A stretch of 64,000 bases of DNA. Origin: Mycoplana azooxidifex (GTDB lineage Bacteria > Pseudomonadota > Alphaproteobacteria > Rhizobiales > Rhizobiaceae). The notes below the pieces were generated by a model. That model was not told the DNA's origin. It made no database searches and saw nothing but the letters and a program-made list of their open reading frames with translations. This document shows positions 36,793 to 46,571 of this stretch, in pieces. The first letter of the stretch is position 1, and each line of letters begins with the position of its first letter. The DNA lies in assembly GCF_014196765.1 (NCBI RefSeq), contig NZ_JACIEE010000010.1:62001-126000 (forward strand), given 5' to 3'. The translations under genes were made by a program, and so were the position numbers.

Positions 36793-37533
36793 TTACTGGA
36801 ACGAGCGCACCAGACTGCCAACGAGCAGGTTCCAGCCGTCGATCAGGACGAAGAAGAGGATCTTGAAGGGCAGCGAGATCGAGGTCGGCGGCAGCATCAT
36901 CATGCCCATCGCCATGACGATGGTGGCGACGATCAGGTCGATGACGAGGAAAGGCAGCACGACGAGGAAGCCGATTTCGAAGCCGCGCCGGATTTCCGAG
37001 ATCATGAAGGCCGGTATCACGGCGCGCAAATCGACCTTGCCGTCCACCAGCACCGTCTGGCCGCGCTCCTGGGCAAGCGTGATGAACAGTTGCATGTCCT
37101 CGTCGCGCGTGTTCGCGGTCATGAACTCGCGGAAGGGCTCGGCAACCCGCCGCGCCGCTTCGCCCTCGTCGATCTGGTTGGCAATCAGCGGCTGGATACC
37201 CGTCTCCCAGGCGCGGTCAAACGTCGGCGTCATGACGTAGAAGGTCATGAACAGGGCGAGACTGACCAGGATCATGTTGGACGGGGTCGTCGCGAGGCCC
37301 ATGCCGGAGCGCAGGATCGCAAAGGCGATCACGAAGCGCGGGAAGCTCGTCACCATGATCAGGATGCCCGGCGCGACCGAGAGAACGGTCAAAAGCCCGA
37401 AGGTGCGGATGATCCAGGAGGCGACCGATCCGTCGATCGGGGTGGTGAGCAATTGCGCCGGCGTCTGCTGGGCAAGCGCCACGCTGGTCATCGCCATCAT
37501 GGCAACAAAGGTCGTCGTGAAAAATCGAATCAT
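36793..37533 (-). CDS. fliP: Flagellar export gate protein FliP
   Basis: 246 residues with a cleavable signal peptide (ending SVALAQ) and four membrane helices. Family signatures: RFVIAFAILRSGMGLATTPS (about 66-85) and FEIGFLVVLPFLVIDLIVAT near 182. It nucleates the FliPQR export channel. Last gene of the flgB operon, overlapping fliL by four bases. No fliO is visible. Confidence 0.96.
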   Translation of the reverse strand: MIRFFTTTFVAMMAMTSVALAQQTPAQLLTTPIDGSVASWIIRTFGLLTVLSVAPGILIMVTSFPRFVIAFAILRSGMGLATTPSNMILVSLALFMTFYVMTPTFDRAWETGIQPLIANQIDEGEAARRVAEPFREFMTANTRDEDMQLFITLAQERGQTVLVDGKVDLRAVIPAFMISEIRRGFEIGFLVVLPFLVIDLIVATIVMAMGMMMLPPTSISLPFKILFFVLIDGWNLLVGSLVRSFQ

Positions 37534-38033
37534 TCGATCACAAAGGTCCGGAACATGATGTTGGTTACGCGTCCTTCGGAGCGCAGGTCAACCCGCTCCT
37601 TCAGGTCGTCCCGGAGATATTGGAAGCCGCGCGGCCCCTGGATCTGCTGCAGCGACACGGTGCGCATGTAGGCCATGATGTCCTGGTGGACCGCTTCGGC
37701 AATAACGGGATCCGGAAGCCCGTTGAAGGCGAGCGCAATCTCCATGCGCACGAGGTTGTCGGCGGGATAGGCAAGATTGCTGGTGAAGGGCTCGAGCGCC
37801 ACGATTCCGTTGGCTTCGGTGGCGAGGCGCGGAATTCCGCCGTCCTCGGCCGTGCCGGCTTCCGTCACGGTTGCCGCAGCCGCAACCTCGGGCTCGGCCG
37901 GGGGTGGGGCAAGCAAGTTGCCCAAGAACCAGCCGCCGCCGCCGGCCGCGACGCTGAGGCCGGCGACGATCGCGATGGTCAATACGAGCGGCGGCTTCTT
38001 CTTGCCTTCGTCGTCCTGGTCCTGGTTCGCCAT
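37530..38033 (-). CDS. fliL: Basal-body protein FliL
   Basis: 167 residues: short cytoplasmic N-terminus, one membrane helix (about 14-40) and a periplasmic domain with the FliL pattern (LVRMEIALAFNGLP, AEAVHQDIMAYMRT, ending VTNIMFRTFVIE). It associates with stators and the MS ring. It overlaps fliP by four bases and follows flgH by 36 bases. Confidence 0.93.
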   Translation of the reverse strand: MANQDQDDEGKKKPPLVLTIAIVAGLSVAAGGGGWFLGNLLAPPPAEPEVAAAATVTEAGTAEDGGIPRLATEANGIVALEPFTSNLAYPADNLVRMEIALAFNGLPDPVIAEAVHQDIMAYMRTVSLQQIQGPRGFQYLRDDLKERVDLRSEGRVTNIMFRTFVIE

Positions 38034-38069
38034 GTCCGCATTCCGTCTGTTGCTTTTTGAAGGGGCCGA

Positions 38070-38780
38070 TCAGATCGGCGAGAACAGGTCGACGAGCTGC
38101 TGGCCCCATGGCGGCTGCTGCACCTCCGTCAGGCGGCCGCGGCCGCCATAGGAGATGCGGGCTTCGGCGATCTTGTCGTAGGAGATGCGGTTGTCCGAAT
38201 CGACATCCTGCGGCCGGACGATGCCGGCTACGTTGAGAATGCGCAGTTCGTGGTTCACGCGCACTTCCTGCGAGCCGCTGATCAGAAGATTGCCGTTTTC
38301 CAGCACGCTGGTCACGACGGCGGCCACGAGCAGGTTCAGCTTTTCGGACCGCTCGGTCTTGCCGTCGCCCTTGGTGCTGGTGGACGAACCGTAGGTCAGG
38401 TCGCCGTCGGTGCCGAACGAGAAATTATCGCCCTCGCCGTCGACGGAGAAATTCATGCCGCTCTTGTTTGTGCGGCTGCGATCGGTCTTGTTGTCGAAGG
38501 TCGCCTCGTCGTTCAGGCGGATCGTCACCGTCAGGAGATCGCCGACGTTGATGGCGCGCGAATCCTTGAACAGGTTCGACTGGGAATCGCTCCAGATGGA
38601 GTAGCCGGACATCCGGGTGTGCGGCTGCTTCGGGTACATGGCCATCTGCGGCGTCTGCGAATATTGCAGGCCGCTGCCGATCGGGCTCATGGCCGGCGCC
38701 TGGCCGATTTCCCTCAGCGCCTGGTTGGCGCAGCCGGACAGGAGCGAGGTGGCCATCATGGCGAGGGCTAGCTTCTTCAT
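38070..38780 (-). CDS. flgH: L-ring lipoprotein FlgH
   Basis: 236 residues with a lipobox (LLSGC, C18) and the FlgH body (SIWSDSQSNLFKDSRAINVG, DLLTVTIRLND). It forms the outer-membrane L ring around the rod. It overlaps motE by four bases, placing it inside the flgB operon. Presence shows an outer membrane, hence a Gram-negative cell. Confidence 0.95.
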   Translation of the reverse strand: MKKLALAMMATSLLSGCANQALREIGQAPAMSPIGSGLQYSQTPQMAMYPKQPHTRMSGYSIWSDSQSNLFKDSRAINVGDLLTVTIRLNDEATFDNKTDRSRTNKSGMNFSVDGEGDNFSFGTDGDLTYGSSTSTKGDGKTERSEKLNLLVAAVVTSVLENGNLLISGSQEVRVNHELRILNVAGIVRPQDVDSDNRISYDKIAEARISYGGRGRLTEVQQPPWGQQLVDLFSPI

Positions 38781-39319
38781 GACGGGTCCTTCGAGGTATT
38801 CGGGTCGGATGCGGCCGCGATGATACTGGCGAGCCGCGCGGCCTTTTCGGCCTCCATCTCGCTCAGGATCTGGCCGGACATGCGCGGATTGAGTTTCATG
38901 ACGATCGCGGAGGCGACCTCGGGATCGATCTTTTCGAGCTGGGCGGCGGCGGCATCGGCCGGCATCTTCTTGTAGATCTCGATGAGGCCGGCTTCCGCGA
39001 CCTTGAGGAAATCGTTGCGGCGCTTCAGCCAGTCCTCATACTCCGCGCGGCGCTCCTCGAGGGTGGCGATCCGGCTGTCCACGTCCTGCTGCAGCTTTTC
39101 CAGTTCCTGCTTCTGCAGCAGGTAGCGCTGGTCGCGCGCCTTGTCGGAGATGTTGGTGCAGAATTCGCGTATCTCGTCGGCCGTAGCCGCGCTGGTGACG
39201 ATGACGGGCCGCCCCTCGGCCAGCGCGCCGGGAATGGCGAGCATGAGAGCGCCGGCTGCCGGCAGCAGCAGGCTGCGCAGGGTCCGGAGGATGGGGAGCT
39301 GTTCGTTCCTGTTCGTCAT
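38777..39319 (-). CDS. motE: Periplasmic chaperone MotE
   Basis: 180 residues: signal peptide (about 14-35), a coiled-coil (KQELEKLQQDVDSRIATLEE, about 68-87) and a C-terminal MgtE-N-like segment (LEKIDPEVASAIVMKLNPRM). In S. meliloti MotE is the specific chaperone that folds MotC and keeps it stable in the periplasm; motC is at 25.2-26.5 kb. It overlaps flgI and flgH by four bases each. Confidence 0.9.
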   Translation of the reverse strand: MTNRNEQLPILRTLRSLLLPAAGALMLAIPGALAEGRPVIVTSAATADEIREFCTNISDKARDQRYLLQKQELEKLQQDVDSRIATLEERRAEYEDWLKRRNDFLKVAEAGLIEIYKKMPADAAAAQLEKIDPEVASAIVMKLNPRMSGQILSEMEAEKAARLASIIAAASDPNTSKDPS

Positions 39320-40431
39320 TGCAGCACCAATTCTGCCTGGAGTGCACCGGCCGACTTGATCCCCTGCAGGATCGAGATGATCCCGTCAGGCTTCACACCG
39401 ATGCTGTTGAGCCCGGCGACAAGGGTCCGGAGATTCGAGCCGTTCAGGATGGCGACCGTGCCGCCGTCCTGCTGGGCGACGATGTCGGTGTTCGGTTCCA
39501 CCGCGGTCACGCCGTCGGAGAAGGGTGCCGGCTGGACGACCTGCGGCATCTCGGTGACCTGCACCGTCAGCGTGCCGTAGCTGACCGCGACCTCCGAGAT
39601 CCGAACGTCCTGGCCGATGACGATGGTACCCGTGCGCTCGTTGATGACGACGCGTGCAGGCACGTCCGTCTCGATCACCAGGTTCTCGAGTTCCGCCATC
39701 AGGCGGGCGAGATCGGCGCGCTTCGGCTTCTGGACATAGACCGACTGCGAATCACGGGCATCGGCGATCCGGCCGCCGTAGCGGGTCCCGGCATAGCGGT
39801 TGATCGCATCGGCCATGCCGACGGCAGTGGAAAAGTCGGGATTGCGCAGCTGCAGCACCAGATCGGTACCGTCCTTGAAGCGGGCCGGCAGCTCGCGCTC
39901 GATGATCGCGCCGTTCGGCACGCGGCCTGCGGTGGTCACACCCTGCTGGAGCGTTGCGGCCTCCCCTTGGGCGTTGAAGCCGGTGACCACGACCGAACCC
40001 TGCGCCACGGCATAGATCTGGCCGTCGGCACCGGTCAAAGACGTCATGACGAGCGAGCCGCCACGCAGCGAGGTCGCATCACCGAGCGAGCCGATGGTCA
40101 CGTCGATGCGGCTGCCCGGGCTTGCAAACGGCGGCAGGGTTGCCGTGACGAGCACGGCCGCGATGTTTCTCGCCCGCGAGCGCTCGCCCTGCGTATTGAT
40201 GCCGAGGTTCTGCAGCATCGATTGCAGCGATTGTTCGGTGAACGGCGAGGAACGCAGGCTGTCGCCCGTGCCCTGCAGGCCGACGACGAGGCCGTAGCCG
40301 ATCAGCTGGTTGTCGCGGCCCGCCTGCAGCGACGCCACATCCTTGATGCGCGCGGCCGAATGCGCCGGCGCAATCGAAAGCGCCAGCCCGACGAGGACGC
40401 CCACGAGGCGGGTGAGGAACGCTCTTGTCAT
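39316..40431 (-). CDS. flgI: P-ring protein FlgI
   Basis: 371 residues, full length, with signal peptide (about 1-26) and the FlgI start RIKDVASLQAGRDNQLIGYG. Other family motifs: GLVVGLQGTGDS and VVINERTGTIVIGQDVRIS. It assembles into the periplasmic P ring in peptidoglycan with help of FlgA, encoded just upstream with a four-base overlap. Confidence 0.96.
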   Translation of the reverse strand: MTRAFLTRLVGVLVGLALSIAPAHSAARIKDVASLQAGRDNQLIGYGLVVGLQGTGDSLRSSPFTEQSLQSMLQNLGINTQGERSRARNIAAVLVTATLPPFASPGSRIDVTIGSLGDATSLRGGSLVMTSLTGADGQIYAVAQGSVVVTGFNAQGEAATLQQGVTTAGRVPNGAIIERELPARFKDGTDLVLQLRNPDFSTAVGMADAINRYAGTRYGGRIADARDSQSVYVQKPKRADLARLMAELENLVIETDVPARVVINERTGTIVIGQDVRISEVAVSYGTLTVQVTEMPQVVQPAPFSDGVTAVEPNTDIVAQQDGGTVAILNGSNLRTLVAGLNSIGVKPDGIISILQGIKSAGALQAELVLQ

Positions 40432-40943
40432 TTTGCCACCACGTGCACTGTCCGGTCCTCCATGACGGTGCCGGTAACGATCACGCCGGAATCGAGGTTG
40501 CGGACCTTGATGAGATCGCCGACCGCGGCATCGTCCAGCGGCGATCCGGAGGCCGTGATGACCAGCGGGCCGTTGCGGAAGACGAGACGAACCGCCTTGC
40601 CACGCGAGACGGCGAAGGGTTCGCGCAGCGACGAGACGAGGATGATGCGACCGGCCACGAGCGTCCGCCTGGTCACCATGCCGTTGACGGCCTCGATCCG
40701 CTCGGCGTAGCCGGGGGCGATGTTCGGGTTGGTGACCGCCACTTCCTCCAGCTCGGTCGCATCGAGCTGTTCGCCCGGATAGATGGTGCGCTTGGGAATG
40801 ACGGCGAACCGTCCGTCGGCCAGAGCGGGCACGGCCGGCACCGCCAGGGTTCCGGCCACGGCGATCAAGGCGAAAGCCAGGAGTGCCCCGGCCCGGCCGG
40901 CGGCGCGCTTTCGTGCAAGGTTCTTTCTCGGGCGAAACATCAT
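40428..40943 (-). CDS. flgA: P-ring assembly chaperone FlgA
   Basis: 171 residues: basic signal peptide (residues 1-43) and an SAF-type domain (GRFAVIPKRTIYPGEQL, RRTLVAGRIILVSSL, ending VIVTGTVMEDRTVHVV). A periplasmic chaperone for FlgI; shorter than enterobacterial FlgA but normal for rhizobia. ATG pair at 40943 follows GAGGGAGAC. It lies 20 bases after flgG. Confidence 0.92.
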   Translation of the reverse strand: MMFRPRKNLARKRAAGRAGALLAFALIAVAGTLAVPAVPALADGRFAVIPKRTIYPGEQLDATELEEVAVTNPNIAPGYAERIEAVNGMVTRRTLVAGRIILVSSLREPFAVSRGKAVRLVFRNGPLVITASGSPLDDAAVGDLIKVRNLDSGVIVTGTVMEDRTVHVVAK

Positions 40944-40963
40944 GTCTCCCTCATCTCACGCGG

Positions 40964-41746
40964 CTAGCGGAGGTTCTGGCTGACGACCTTGGCCATCTCG
41001 TCTGCCGCCTGGATGATCTTGGAGTTCATCTCGTAGGCGCGCTGGGCCGAGATCAGGTCGGTGATTTCCTTGACCGGATCGACGTTCGAGGCTTCCAGGT
41101 AGTTCTGCTGGATATAGGCGACGCCCGCTTCGTCCGGGACCCCGACCGTCGCGTCGCCGGAGGCCTCCGTCTCGCGGAAGAGGTTCTCGCCCAGCGGCTC
41201 GAGGCCGGCCTCGTTGACGAAGGTCGCAAGCGTCAGCTGGCCGAGTTCCTGCTGTTCGCCGTCCACGGTGGCGAAGACCTGGCCGGAACGGTTGACGGTG
41301 ACCTCGGTGGCCTCCTGCGGCACCACGATGCCGGGCGTCACGGAGTAGCCGTCGAGCGTCACGAGCTGGCCGTCTGCGTTCGTGTTGAACGCGCCGGAGC
41401 GGGTGTAGAGGACCGTGCCGTCCGGCGCTTCGATCTGGAACCAGCCGCGGCCGACCAGCGCCATGTCGAAGGAGTTGCCGGTCTGGGTGAGCTGGCCCTG
41501 CAGGTGCAGGTTTCGTACCGCGGCGGTCTTCACGCCGAGGCCGATGATGGCACCTTCCGGCACGATCGCCTCGTTGCCGCGGTTCGGCACGCCCTGGGCG
41601 CGCTCGGTCTGGTAGAGCAGGTCCGAGAACTCGGCGCGGGCCCGCTTGTAGCCGGTCGTATTGATGTTGGCGATGTTGTTCGCGATGACCTCGAGATTGG
41701 TCTGCTGCGCGTTCATGCCGGTGGCGGCGATTGCAAGAGCTTTCAT
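40964..41746 (-). CDS. flgG: Distal rod protein FlgG
   Basis: 260 residues, standard length. N-terminal [20 protein letters not shown] and [20 protein letters not shown]-terminal [20 protein letters not shown], all hallmarks of the axial FlgG rod subunit. It lies between fliE and flgA in the flgB operon. Confidence 0.96.
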   Translation of the reverse strand: MKALAIAATGMNAQQTNLEVIANNIANINTTGYKRARAEFSDLLYQTERAQGVPNRGNEAIVPEGAIIGLGVKTAAVRNLHLQGQLTQTGNSFDMALVGRGWFQIEAPDGTVLYTRSGAFNTNADGQLVTLDGYSVTPGIVVPQEATEVTVNRSGQVFATVDGEQQELGQLTLATFVNEAGLEPLGENLFRETEASGDATVGVPDEAGVAYIQQNYLEASNVDPVKEITDLISAQRAYEMNSKIIQAADEMAKVVSQNLR

Positions 41747-41757
41747 GGCACGTTCCT

Positions 41758-42102
41758 TCAGATCTGCATCCGGGCGACTTCGAGATAGGCGGTGACCACC
41801 TTGTCGCGGATTGCGATCGCGGTCTGGAGCGTCTGCTCGGCGTTCATGACCGCATCAACCACTTCGCGCGTGTTGGCCTTGCCTTGGACGCTCTCGAAGG
41901 ACTTCGTCTCGCTCGCCCGCAGGCTGCCGACCGCATCGGTCGCCATGTCCCCCATAATCTGAGAGAAGCTCAGGGGCTGGGCAGCGTTCGCAGCCGCGGA
42001 CGGCTGCATGATGCTGGAGGAAGAGACGCTGTTCTCCGTCAGGGTGCCGGAAAGGGGCGAGGAAGAGGTGAGCTTGCTAACGCTCGTCAGCGATTCAATC
42101 AT
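41758..42102 (-). CDS. fliE: MS ring-rod junction protein FliE
   Basis: 114 residues with the FliE C-terminal part: [20 protein letters not shown] and [20 protein letters not shown]. It links the MS ring to the proximal rod. It overlaps flgC by four bases (ATGA) and precedes flgG by 11. Confidence 0.94.
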   Translation of the reverse strand: MIESLTSVSKLTSSSPLSGTLTENSVSSSSIMQPSAAANAAQPLSFSQIMGDMATDAVGSLRASETKSFESVQGKANTREVVDAVMNAEQTLQTAIAIRDKVVTAYLEVARMQI

Positions 42103-42518
42103 TGCGATGCCCTCAGAAGATCGATCGTCGCACTGATGAGGTCGCGCGACTGGCGGATGCTTTGCAGATTGGCCTCATAGGACCGGTTGGCTTCCCGCAT
42201 GTCGGCCATTTCGACCAGCACGTTGACGTTCGGGATCTTGACCATGCCCTTCTCGTCGGCCGCGGGGTTGCCGGGATCGAACTCGGCGGTGAAATTGCTT
42301 TCGTCCTCGGCCAGCCGGTCGACTTCCACCAGCGAGGCGCCGACGCTGCGGTCGAGCTCGGCGACGAAGGTGATGGTCTTGCGCCGATAGGGATCGGCGC
42401 CGGGCACGTCACCGGTCGAACGGGCGTTGGCCAGGTTCTCCGAAACGATGCGGATACGGGTGGACTGCGCCTCCAGGCCGGAGGCTGCAACTTTCATCGA
42501 TGCAATAAGCGGATCCAT
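42099..42518 (-). CDS. flgC: Proximal rod protein FlgC
   Basis: 139 residues. Axial motif [20 protein letters not shown] near 26-45 and C-terminal [23 protein letters not shown] at 42518 chosen (AGGACTTGAAA upstream); a TTG two codons before overlaps the flgB stop. Part of the proximal rod with FlgB and FlgF. Confidence 0.95.
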   Translation of the reverse strand: MDPLIASMKVAASGLEAQSTRIRIVSENLANARSTGDVPGADPYRRKTITFVAELDRSVGASLVEVDRLAEDESNFTAEFDPGNPAADEKGMVKIPNVNVLVEMADMREANRSYEANLQSIRQSRDLISATIDLLRASQ

Positions 42519-42520
42519 TT

Positions 42521-42916
42521 TCAAGTCCTGACAGTCATCAGCATCATGCGATGAAACGCTTTGACCAGGCCGGCGCTGAGTTCATACTCCCGCTTGACCT
42601 GGCCCTGCTTCATCAGTTCTTCGGCGAGCCCGACGGAGTTGCCGGAAATCTGGACGCCGACATCGTCGTTGGCTTCGACGTCGGTGACCTCGCTGGCCAG
42701 CGACCCTTCGGTGAAGTGCATCGGATTGGTCGCAGCCATGCGGATACCGGCGTTCTCCAGCACCGACTGGAACGGCGTCACGTCCTTGGCCATGTAGCCG
42801 GGCGTATTGGCGTTGGCGATGTTGCCGGCAACCACGGACTGGCGCACGGAGAGCCACTCTGCCTGCTTGGATGCCAGTTCGAAGAATTGGATTGGTTGCG
42901 TCACGGCGAACTCCAC
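42521..42916 (-). CDS. flgB: Proximal rod protein FlgB
   Basis: 131 residues, first gene of the operon flgB-flgC-fliE-flgG-flgA-flgI-motE-flgH-fliL-fliP. Axial motif [20 protein letters not shown] near 29-48, C-terminal [15 protein letters not shown]. The frame starts with GTG at 42916 (CGGGAC upstream); a second GTG four codons later, before TQPIQFF, is possible. The spaced CTAG/CTTGCG motif lies 16-38 bases upstream. Confidence 0.94.
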   Translation of the reverse strand: MEFAVTQPIQFFELASKQAEWLSVRQSVVAGNIANANTPGYMAKDVTPFQSVLENAGIRMAATNPMHFTEGSLASEVTDVEANDDVGVQISGNSVGLAEELMKQGQVKREYELSAGLVKAFHRMMLMTVRT

Positions 42917-42931
42917 TTTGTTGTCCCGAAC

Positions 42932-42954
42932 CTAGGGACCTAATCTTGCGTGGG
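42932..42954 (-). promoter_or_regulatory. Flagellar operon motif upstream of flgB
   Basis: Plus-strand CTAG, nine bases (GGACCTAAT), CTTGCG then TGGG, immediately before flgB. Closest of the copies to its start codon. Confidence 0.55.
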
Positions 42955-43034
42955 ACTTGCCGGGGTTGCTGCAGTGCGCGAGATGCCGGATCCTCACCCG
43001 ATTCTCAGGGAAAACGGTCCCTTCGACGCAGAAA

Positions 43035-43057
43035 AGCCGCCGGGGCGAGCGGCGGCT
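43035..43057 (-). terminator. Terminator of the fliI operon
   Basis: AGCCGCCG and CGGCGGCT, 8 bp stem, 7-base loop, with TTTC following on the minus strand. It ends the DUF1217-flgF-fliI unit ahead of the flgB promoter. Confidence 0.7.
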
Positions 43058-43086
43058 CGTCGAAGGCCCGGACGGGCGTTTGCGAA

Positions 43087-43641
43087 TCAGTTGCGCTTGA
43101 AGACGTCGCCGTTGGAGGTGACGATCACCCAATTGCCGTCGCGCTGCTCGAGCGTGGCCAGCCGGCTGTTGTCGGGCAGGATCGAGCCGACGCGCACGAT
43201 GTACATGCCCGAGGCGTCCTCGATCAGCGCACGGCCGTTTGCGACGTGCATCAGGCGAAAGCCGTTCGGGGTCGGCAGCGGCTGTTCGAGCGGGTTTGCC
43301 GGTGTGCCGGACCTGCCCTCGCGGCCGAGGTTGGGCACGGTTGCGGTCTTGACCGGATCGAGCTCGCGGCGGGGCGCTGCATCGTCGTCATCGATCATCG
43401 CCGCCGGGGAAACGCTCATCACCTCGCGGGCCGGCGTCTCCGGCAGGTCGCGCCGGTCTCCCTGCCAGAGCGGGGGAACGGAGAATTCCTGTGGATTGAG
43501 GAACACATACCATGGAAAGAAGGCCGCCATGGCCGCAAGGCTGATGCCGGCGGTGATGAGCAGCCGGTCCGTGACGCTGCTGACTTCCTGGTCGGGTCGC
43601 CGAAGCGGCGGGACTGCCTTGTCGGCGTCGAAATCGGTCAT
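43087..43641 (-). CDS. Membrane-anchored flagellar-cluster protein of unknown function
   Basis: 184 residues with one membrane helix (about 26-48, ITAGISLAAMAAFFPWYVFL), a Pro-rich disordered middle and a C-terminal beta-rich domain (RLMHVANGRALIEDASGMYI, then SILPDNSRL) that resembles a small periplasmic pilus or SH3-like fold. It starts three bases after fliI. A gene is kept at this place in S. meliloti as I recall. No named function; an export or basal-body accessory is likely from context. Confidence 0.7.
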   Translation of the reverse strand: MTDFDADKAVPPLRRPDQEVSSVTDRLLITAGISLAAMAAFFPWYVFLNPQEFSVPPLWQGDRRDLPETPAREVMSVSPAAMIDDDDAAPRRELDPVKTATVPNLGREGRSGTPANPLEQPLPTPNGFRLMHVANGRALIEDASGMYIVRVGSILPDNSRLATLEQRDGNWVIVTSNGDVFKRN

Positions 43642-43644
43642 GGT

Positions 43645-45060
43645 CTACCCCCTTGCCCTCGCATTGCCGGCGGCCGGCTGGTTGGCCGGCGCATTGCGCA
43701 GCGCCAACGCCAGGTCCGCGAAGGAATCGGCGGCGGGCTTCTCGCCCGGCGTCTGGCGCAACACGTCGTAGATGATGGGAACCTGCTTGATCGCCATGTC
43801 GAGATCCGGATCGCTGCCGGCGCGATAACCGCCGATCAGACGCAGGTCGCGCGTCTCCTCGTAGCGGTGGACCAGCGCCTTGAGCCGCGCCACCAGCTTC
43901 TCCTGGTCGGCCGTCCAGGCCTTGCGGGCCAGACGCGAGATCGACGAGAGCGGATTGATGGGCGGATAGCGTCCCTCGTCGGCGAGGCTGCGCTCCAGCA
44001 CGATGTGGCCATCGAGAATGCCGCGCGTCGAATCGGCGATCGGGTCGTTGTGGTTGTCGCCGTCGACGAGGATGGAGATGATCGCGGTGATCGTTCCGGT
44101 CCCCTCGGCGCCCGGCCCTGCCCGCTCGAGCAGCCGCGGCAGTTCGGTGAACACAGACGCCGGGTAGCCGCGCGCGATCGGCGGCTCACCGGAGGCAGTC
44201 GCGACCTCGCGGATCGCATGGGCGAAGCGGGTGACGCTGTCGATGATCAGGAGGACATTGTCGCCCTGGTCGCGGAAATGCTCGGCGATGGTGACGGCCG
44301 TCAGCGGCGCCATCTTGCGCAGCATCGGGCTTTCGTCGCTGGTTGCGACCACCGCCACCGATTTCGACAGGTTGTCGCCCAGGGTATCCTCGATGAATTC
44401 GCGCACTTCGCGTCCGCGTTCACCCACCAGCGCGATCACCACCTTGTCGAAGGCGTCGGCGCGGGCGAGCATCGACAGAAGCGTCGACTTGCCGACGCCG
44501 GAACCGGCGAAGATGCCGAGACGCTGGCCAAGGCAGAGGGGTGCGAAGATGTCGATCGCGCGGACGCCGGTGGAAAAGCCCTTCTCGACGCGGCTGCGCG
44601 TCATCGACGGCGGGGCGGTGTTGGAGATCGAGCGGCGGACATCGCCCTGCGGCAGGGCTCCCCGCCCATCGATCGGCTCGCCCAGCGCATTGACCGTGCG
44701 GCCGCACCATGCCGCCGCCGGCGCGACGCGGAAGGCGCCCTTGCGGATCACCGTGTCGTGAATGCCGATCGGCTCGCCCGGTTCGATCGGGCACACGACG
44801 ACGCTGTCGGGCTCGACCCGCACGACCTCACCGAGATGGATGCCGGTGGGGCTGCGGTGCGCGACAAATTCGCCGAGCCTGACGTGACGCGACAGGCCGG
44901 TGACGGTGTAGTTGCCGGCGGCGATCGTCTGCACGTGGCCGCCGTGCGCGACGGAGAACTCCGGATTGGAGTAGCGTTTCACGAGGCCTGCCAGCGCGCT
45001 GAGCTTGCGTGCACCGTCGCTGGCCGGCTGATCGCTGGTGTTCGTATCCGTCATCATCAT
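43645..45060 (-). CDS. fliI: Flagellum-specific export ATPase FliI
   Basis: 471 residues. Walker A GIFAGSGVGKSTLLSML (about 178-194), Walker B VLLIIDSVTRFAHA, and family region RGYPASVFTELPRLLERAG. A homohexameric ATPase that helps unload export substrates at FlhA. Three consecutive ATG codons end at 45060; the first is given. It follows flgF by six bases. A FliH-like partner gene is at 27.7 kb and a FliJ-like one at 13.5 kb. Confidence 0.96.
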   Translation of the reverse strand: MMMTDTNTSDQPASDGARKLSALAGLVKRYSNPEFSVAHGGHVQTIAAGNYTVTGLSRHVRLGEFVAHRSPTGIHLGEVVRVEPDSVVVCPIEPGEPIGIHDTVIRKGAFRVAPAAAWCGRTVNALGEPIDGRGALPQGDVRRSISNTAPPSMTRSRVEKGFSTGVRAIDIFAPLCLGQRLGIFAGSGVGKSTLLSMLARADAFDKVVIALVGERGREVREFIEDTLGDNLSKSVAVVATSDESPMLRKMAPLTAVTIAEHFRDQGDNVLLIIDSVTRFAHAIREVATASGEPPIARGYPASVFTELPRLLERAGPGAEGTGTITAIISILVDGDNHNDPIADSTRGILDGHIVLERSLADEGRYPPINPLSSISRLARKAWTADQEKLVARLKALVHRYEETRDLRLIGGYRAGSDPDLDMAIKQVPIIYDVLRQTPGEKPAADSFADLALALRNAPANQPAAGNARARG

Positions 45061-45066
45061 GCCGCG

Positions 45067-45792
45067 TTACTGGCTGCCGCCGAAGGTCTTGATGGCGCTG
45101 TCGATCGAGGATTCGCTCTGCTGCAGCAGCGCGTTGATGCTCTCGAAGGCGCGGGTCACGGTGATGAGCTGCGTCATCTCCGCGATCGCGTTAACGTTGG
45201 ATTCCTCGACATACCCTTGCGCCACACCGGCATCGATCCGGTCGACGACCGGCTCGGGCGCGAGCGTCGGGATGATGCCGCTGTTTCCGGCGCGCACGAA
45301 GCCGCCGGAGAGATCAGCCTCGAACAGGCCGAGTGCCGCGATCGGCTGGCCGTTCTGGTTGAGCTGGCCGTCGGCGCTGATCTTTACAGAACCGGCATTG
45401 CCGTCGATCTGGATCGGTGCGCCGCCGGCATCGAGCACCGGATAGCCGTTGAGCGTGACGAGATCGCCAGCCTCGGTCAGGGTGAAGCGGCCGTCGCGCG
45501 TCAATGTCTGCCCGGCGGGCGTTTCGATGGCGAACCAGGCATCGCCGCGGATCGCGAAATCGAGCATGCCGTTGGTTTCCGTCATGCCGCCGTGACGCGT
45601 CGACAGGAACTCACTGCCCTGGTCCACGAACGCGACCTTGGCCTTGCCGTTATCGGCGACGACGTCGTTGAACTTGATCTCGGTCGCGCGGAAACCGACG
45701 GTATTGGCGTTGGCGACGTTGTCGGCGAGCGTGGTCATGCGGCGATCGAGTGCGATCTGGGACGAAAGCGAGACGTAAAGCCCGGTTTCCAT
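45067..45792 (-). CDS. flgF: Proximal rod protein FlgF
   Basis: 241 residues. N-terminal [20 protein letters not shown] and ADNVANANTVGFRATEIKF, C-terminal AEMTQLITVTRAFESINALL, matching FlgF of the rod. ATG at 45792 overlaps the preceding stop by one base (TAATGG). The frame continues upstream, but that part is out of family. Confidence 0.94.
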   Translation of the reverse strand: METGLYVSLSSQIALDRRMTTLADNVANANTVGFRATEIKFNDVVADNGKAKVAFVDQGSEFLSTRHGGMTETNGMLDFAIRGDAWFAIETPAGQTLTRDGRFTLTEAGDLVTLNGYPVLDAGGAPIQIDGNAGSVKISADGQLNQNGQPIAALGLFEADLSGGFVRAGNSGIIPTLAPEPVVDRIDAGVAQGYVEESNVNAIAEMTQLITVTRAFESINALLQQSESSIDSAIKTFGGSQ

Positions 45793-46571
45793 TAGCGGCC
45801 TCCGAGTTTGAGGTTGTTGATGGAGATGAGGAGATCGGTGGAAATACCGATCACGCCGCCCGCCTGGAAAGCGGGCAGTTGGCCGCCCGGCGTGGAAGGA
45901 TGGTCGATCTCCCACAGGGCGGTGAAGCGTTCGAGAAAGGTGCCGACCTTCACCGGATCCTGGAAGTCGGCGATGTCGAGGACGTCTTCATAGTAGGCCG
46001 ACTGGCGGTCGACGTCGGTTGCGACGAACGCGTCTGGCAACTGCAGGACCGCGCGAACGACCTGGGAGAGCGCCGGATCGGCGATGATCGAATATCCGCT
46101 GGTGATCGCCGGCGCCATGCGCTCGAAATAGAGGGCGAGCCGCACGCCGGAATTCTCGCTGCCCGCATTCACCTCGAGGGTCTGGCGATTGTACTTGTCG
46201 ACGACACCCTTCTGGGCGCGGTCGAAGCTCGTCGCCGCCTCGCCATAGCGGGCGAAGTTCAGCGAGGCCACCAGGTCCTTGTAGCGGCTGTCGGAAAGCT
46301 TGTTGGCGAAGGCGTCGTCGGCCTCGGTGCCCTCGGCGAGGACCTTGCGCATGAAGGCCTTGGCATAGGCCATGTCTTCGAGGCCGTGCGCCTTCATCGC
46401 ATAGTTGTAGAGGCGACTGTCGGCAAAGAACTCGTCGATCGTCTTGATGGAGCCGATCTTGTCCAGATAGTACGCGCTCTCGCGCTTGACGTCCGGTTGC
46501 TCGGCAACGCGCTCCAGCGACGTCGCCAGGTCGGCGGTGATCAGTTTGTAGCTGGTATATGTCGTGGTCAC
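45792..46571 (-). CDS. DUF1217 flagellar-cluster protein
   Basis: 259-residue, mostly helical cytoplasmic protein of the DUF1217 family, found in flagellar clusters of alphaproteobacteria. Seen: [19 protein letters not shown] at the start and [16 protein letters not shown] in the middle. GTG at 46571 chosen, matching the usual family start; ribosome site weak. First gene of the unit with flgF, fliI and the membrane protein. Function unknown; a role in rod assembly or export has been suggested only by location. Confidence 0.8.
   Translation of the reverse strand: MTTTYTSYKLITADLATSLERVAEQPDVKRESAYYLDKIGSIKTIDEFFADSRLYNYAMKAHGLEDMAYAKAFMRKVLAEGTEADDAFANKLSDSRYKDLVASLNFARYGEAATSFDRAQKGVVDKYNRQTLEVNAGSENSGVRLALYFERMAPAITSGYSIIADPALSQVVRAVLQLPDAFVATDVDRQSAYYEDVLDIADFQDPVKVGTFLERFTALWEIDHPSTPGGQLPAFQAGGVIGISTDLLISINNLKLGGR

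Noticed and set aside
42871-45795. A plus-strand open frame of 974 codons opposite fliI and flgF
   Set aside because: It is the mirror of GC-rich coding DNA: composition is Arg/His/Asp-rich with no family pattern, while the minus strand encodes clear FliI and FlgF.
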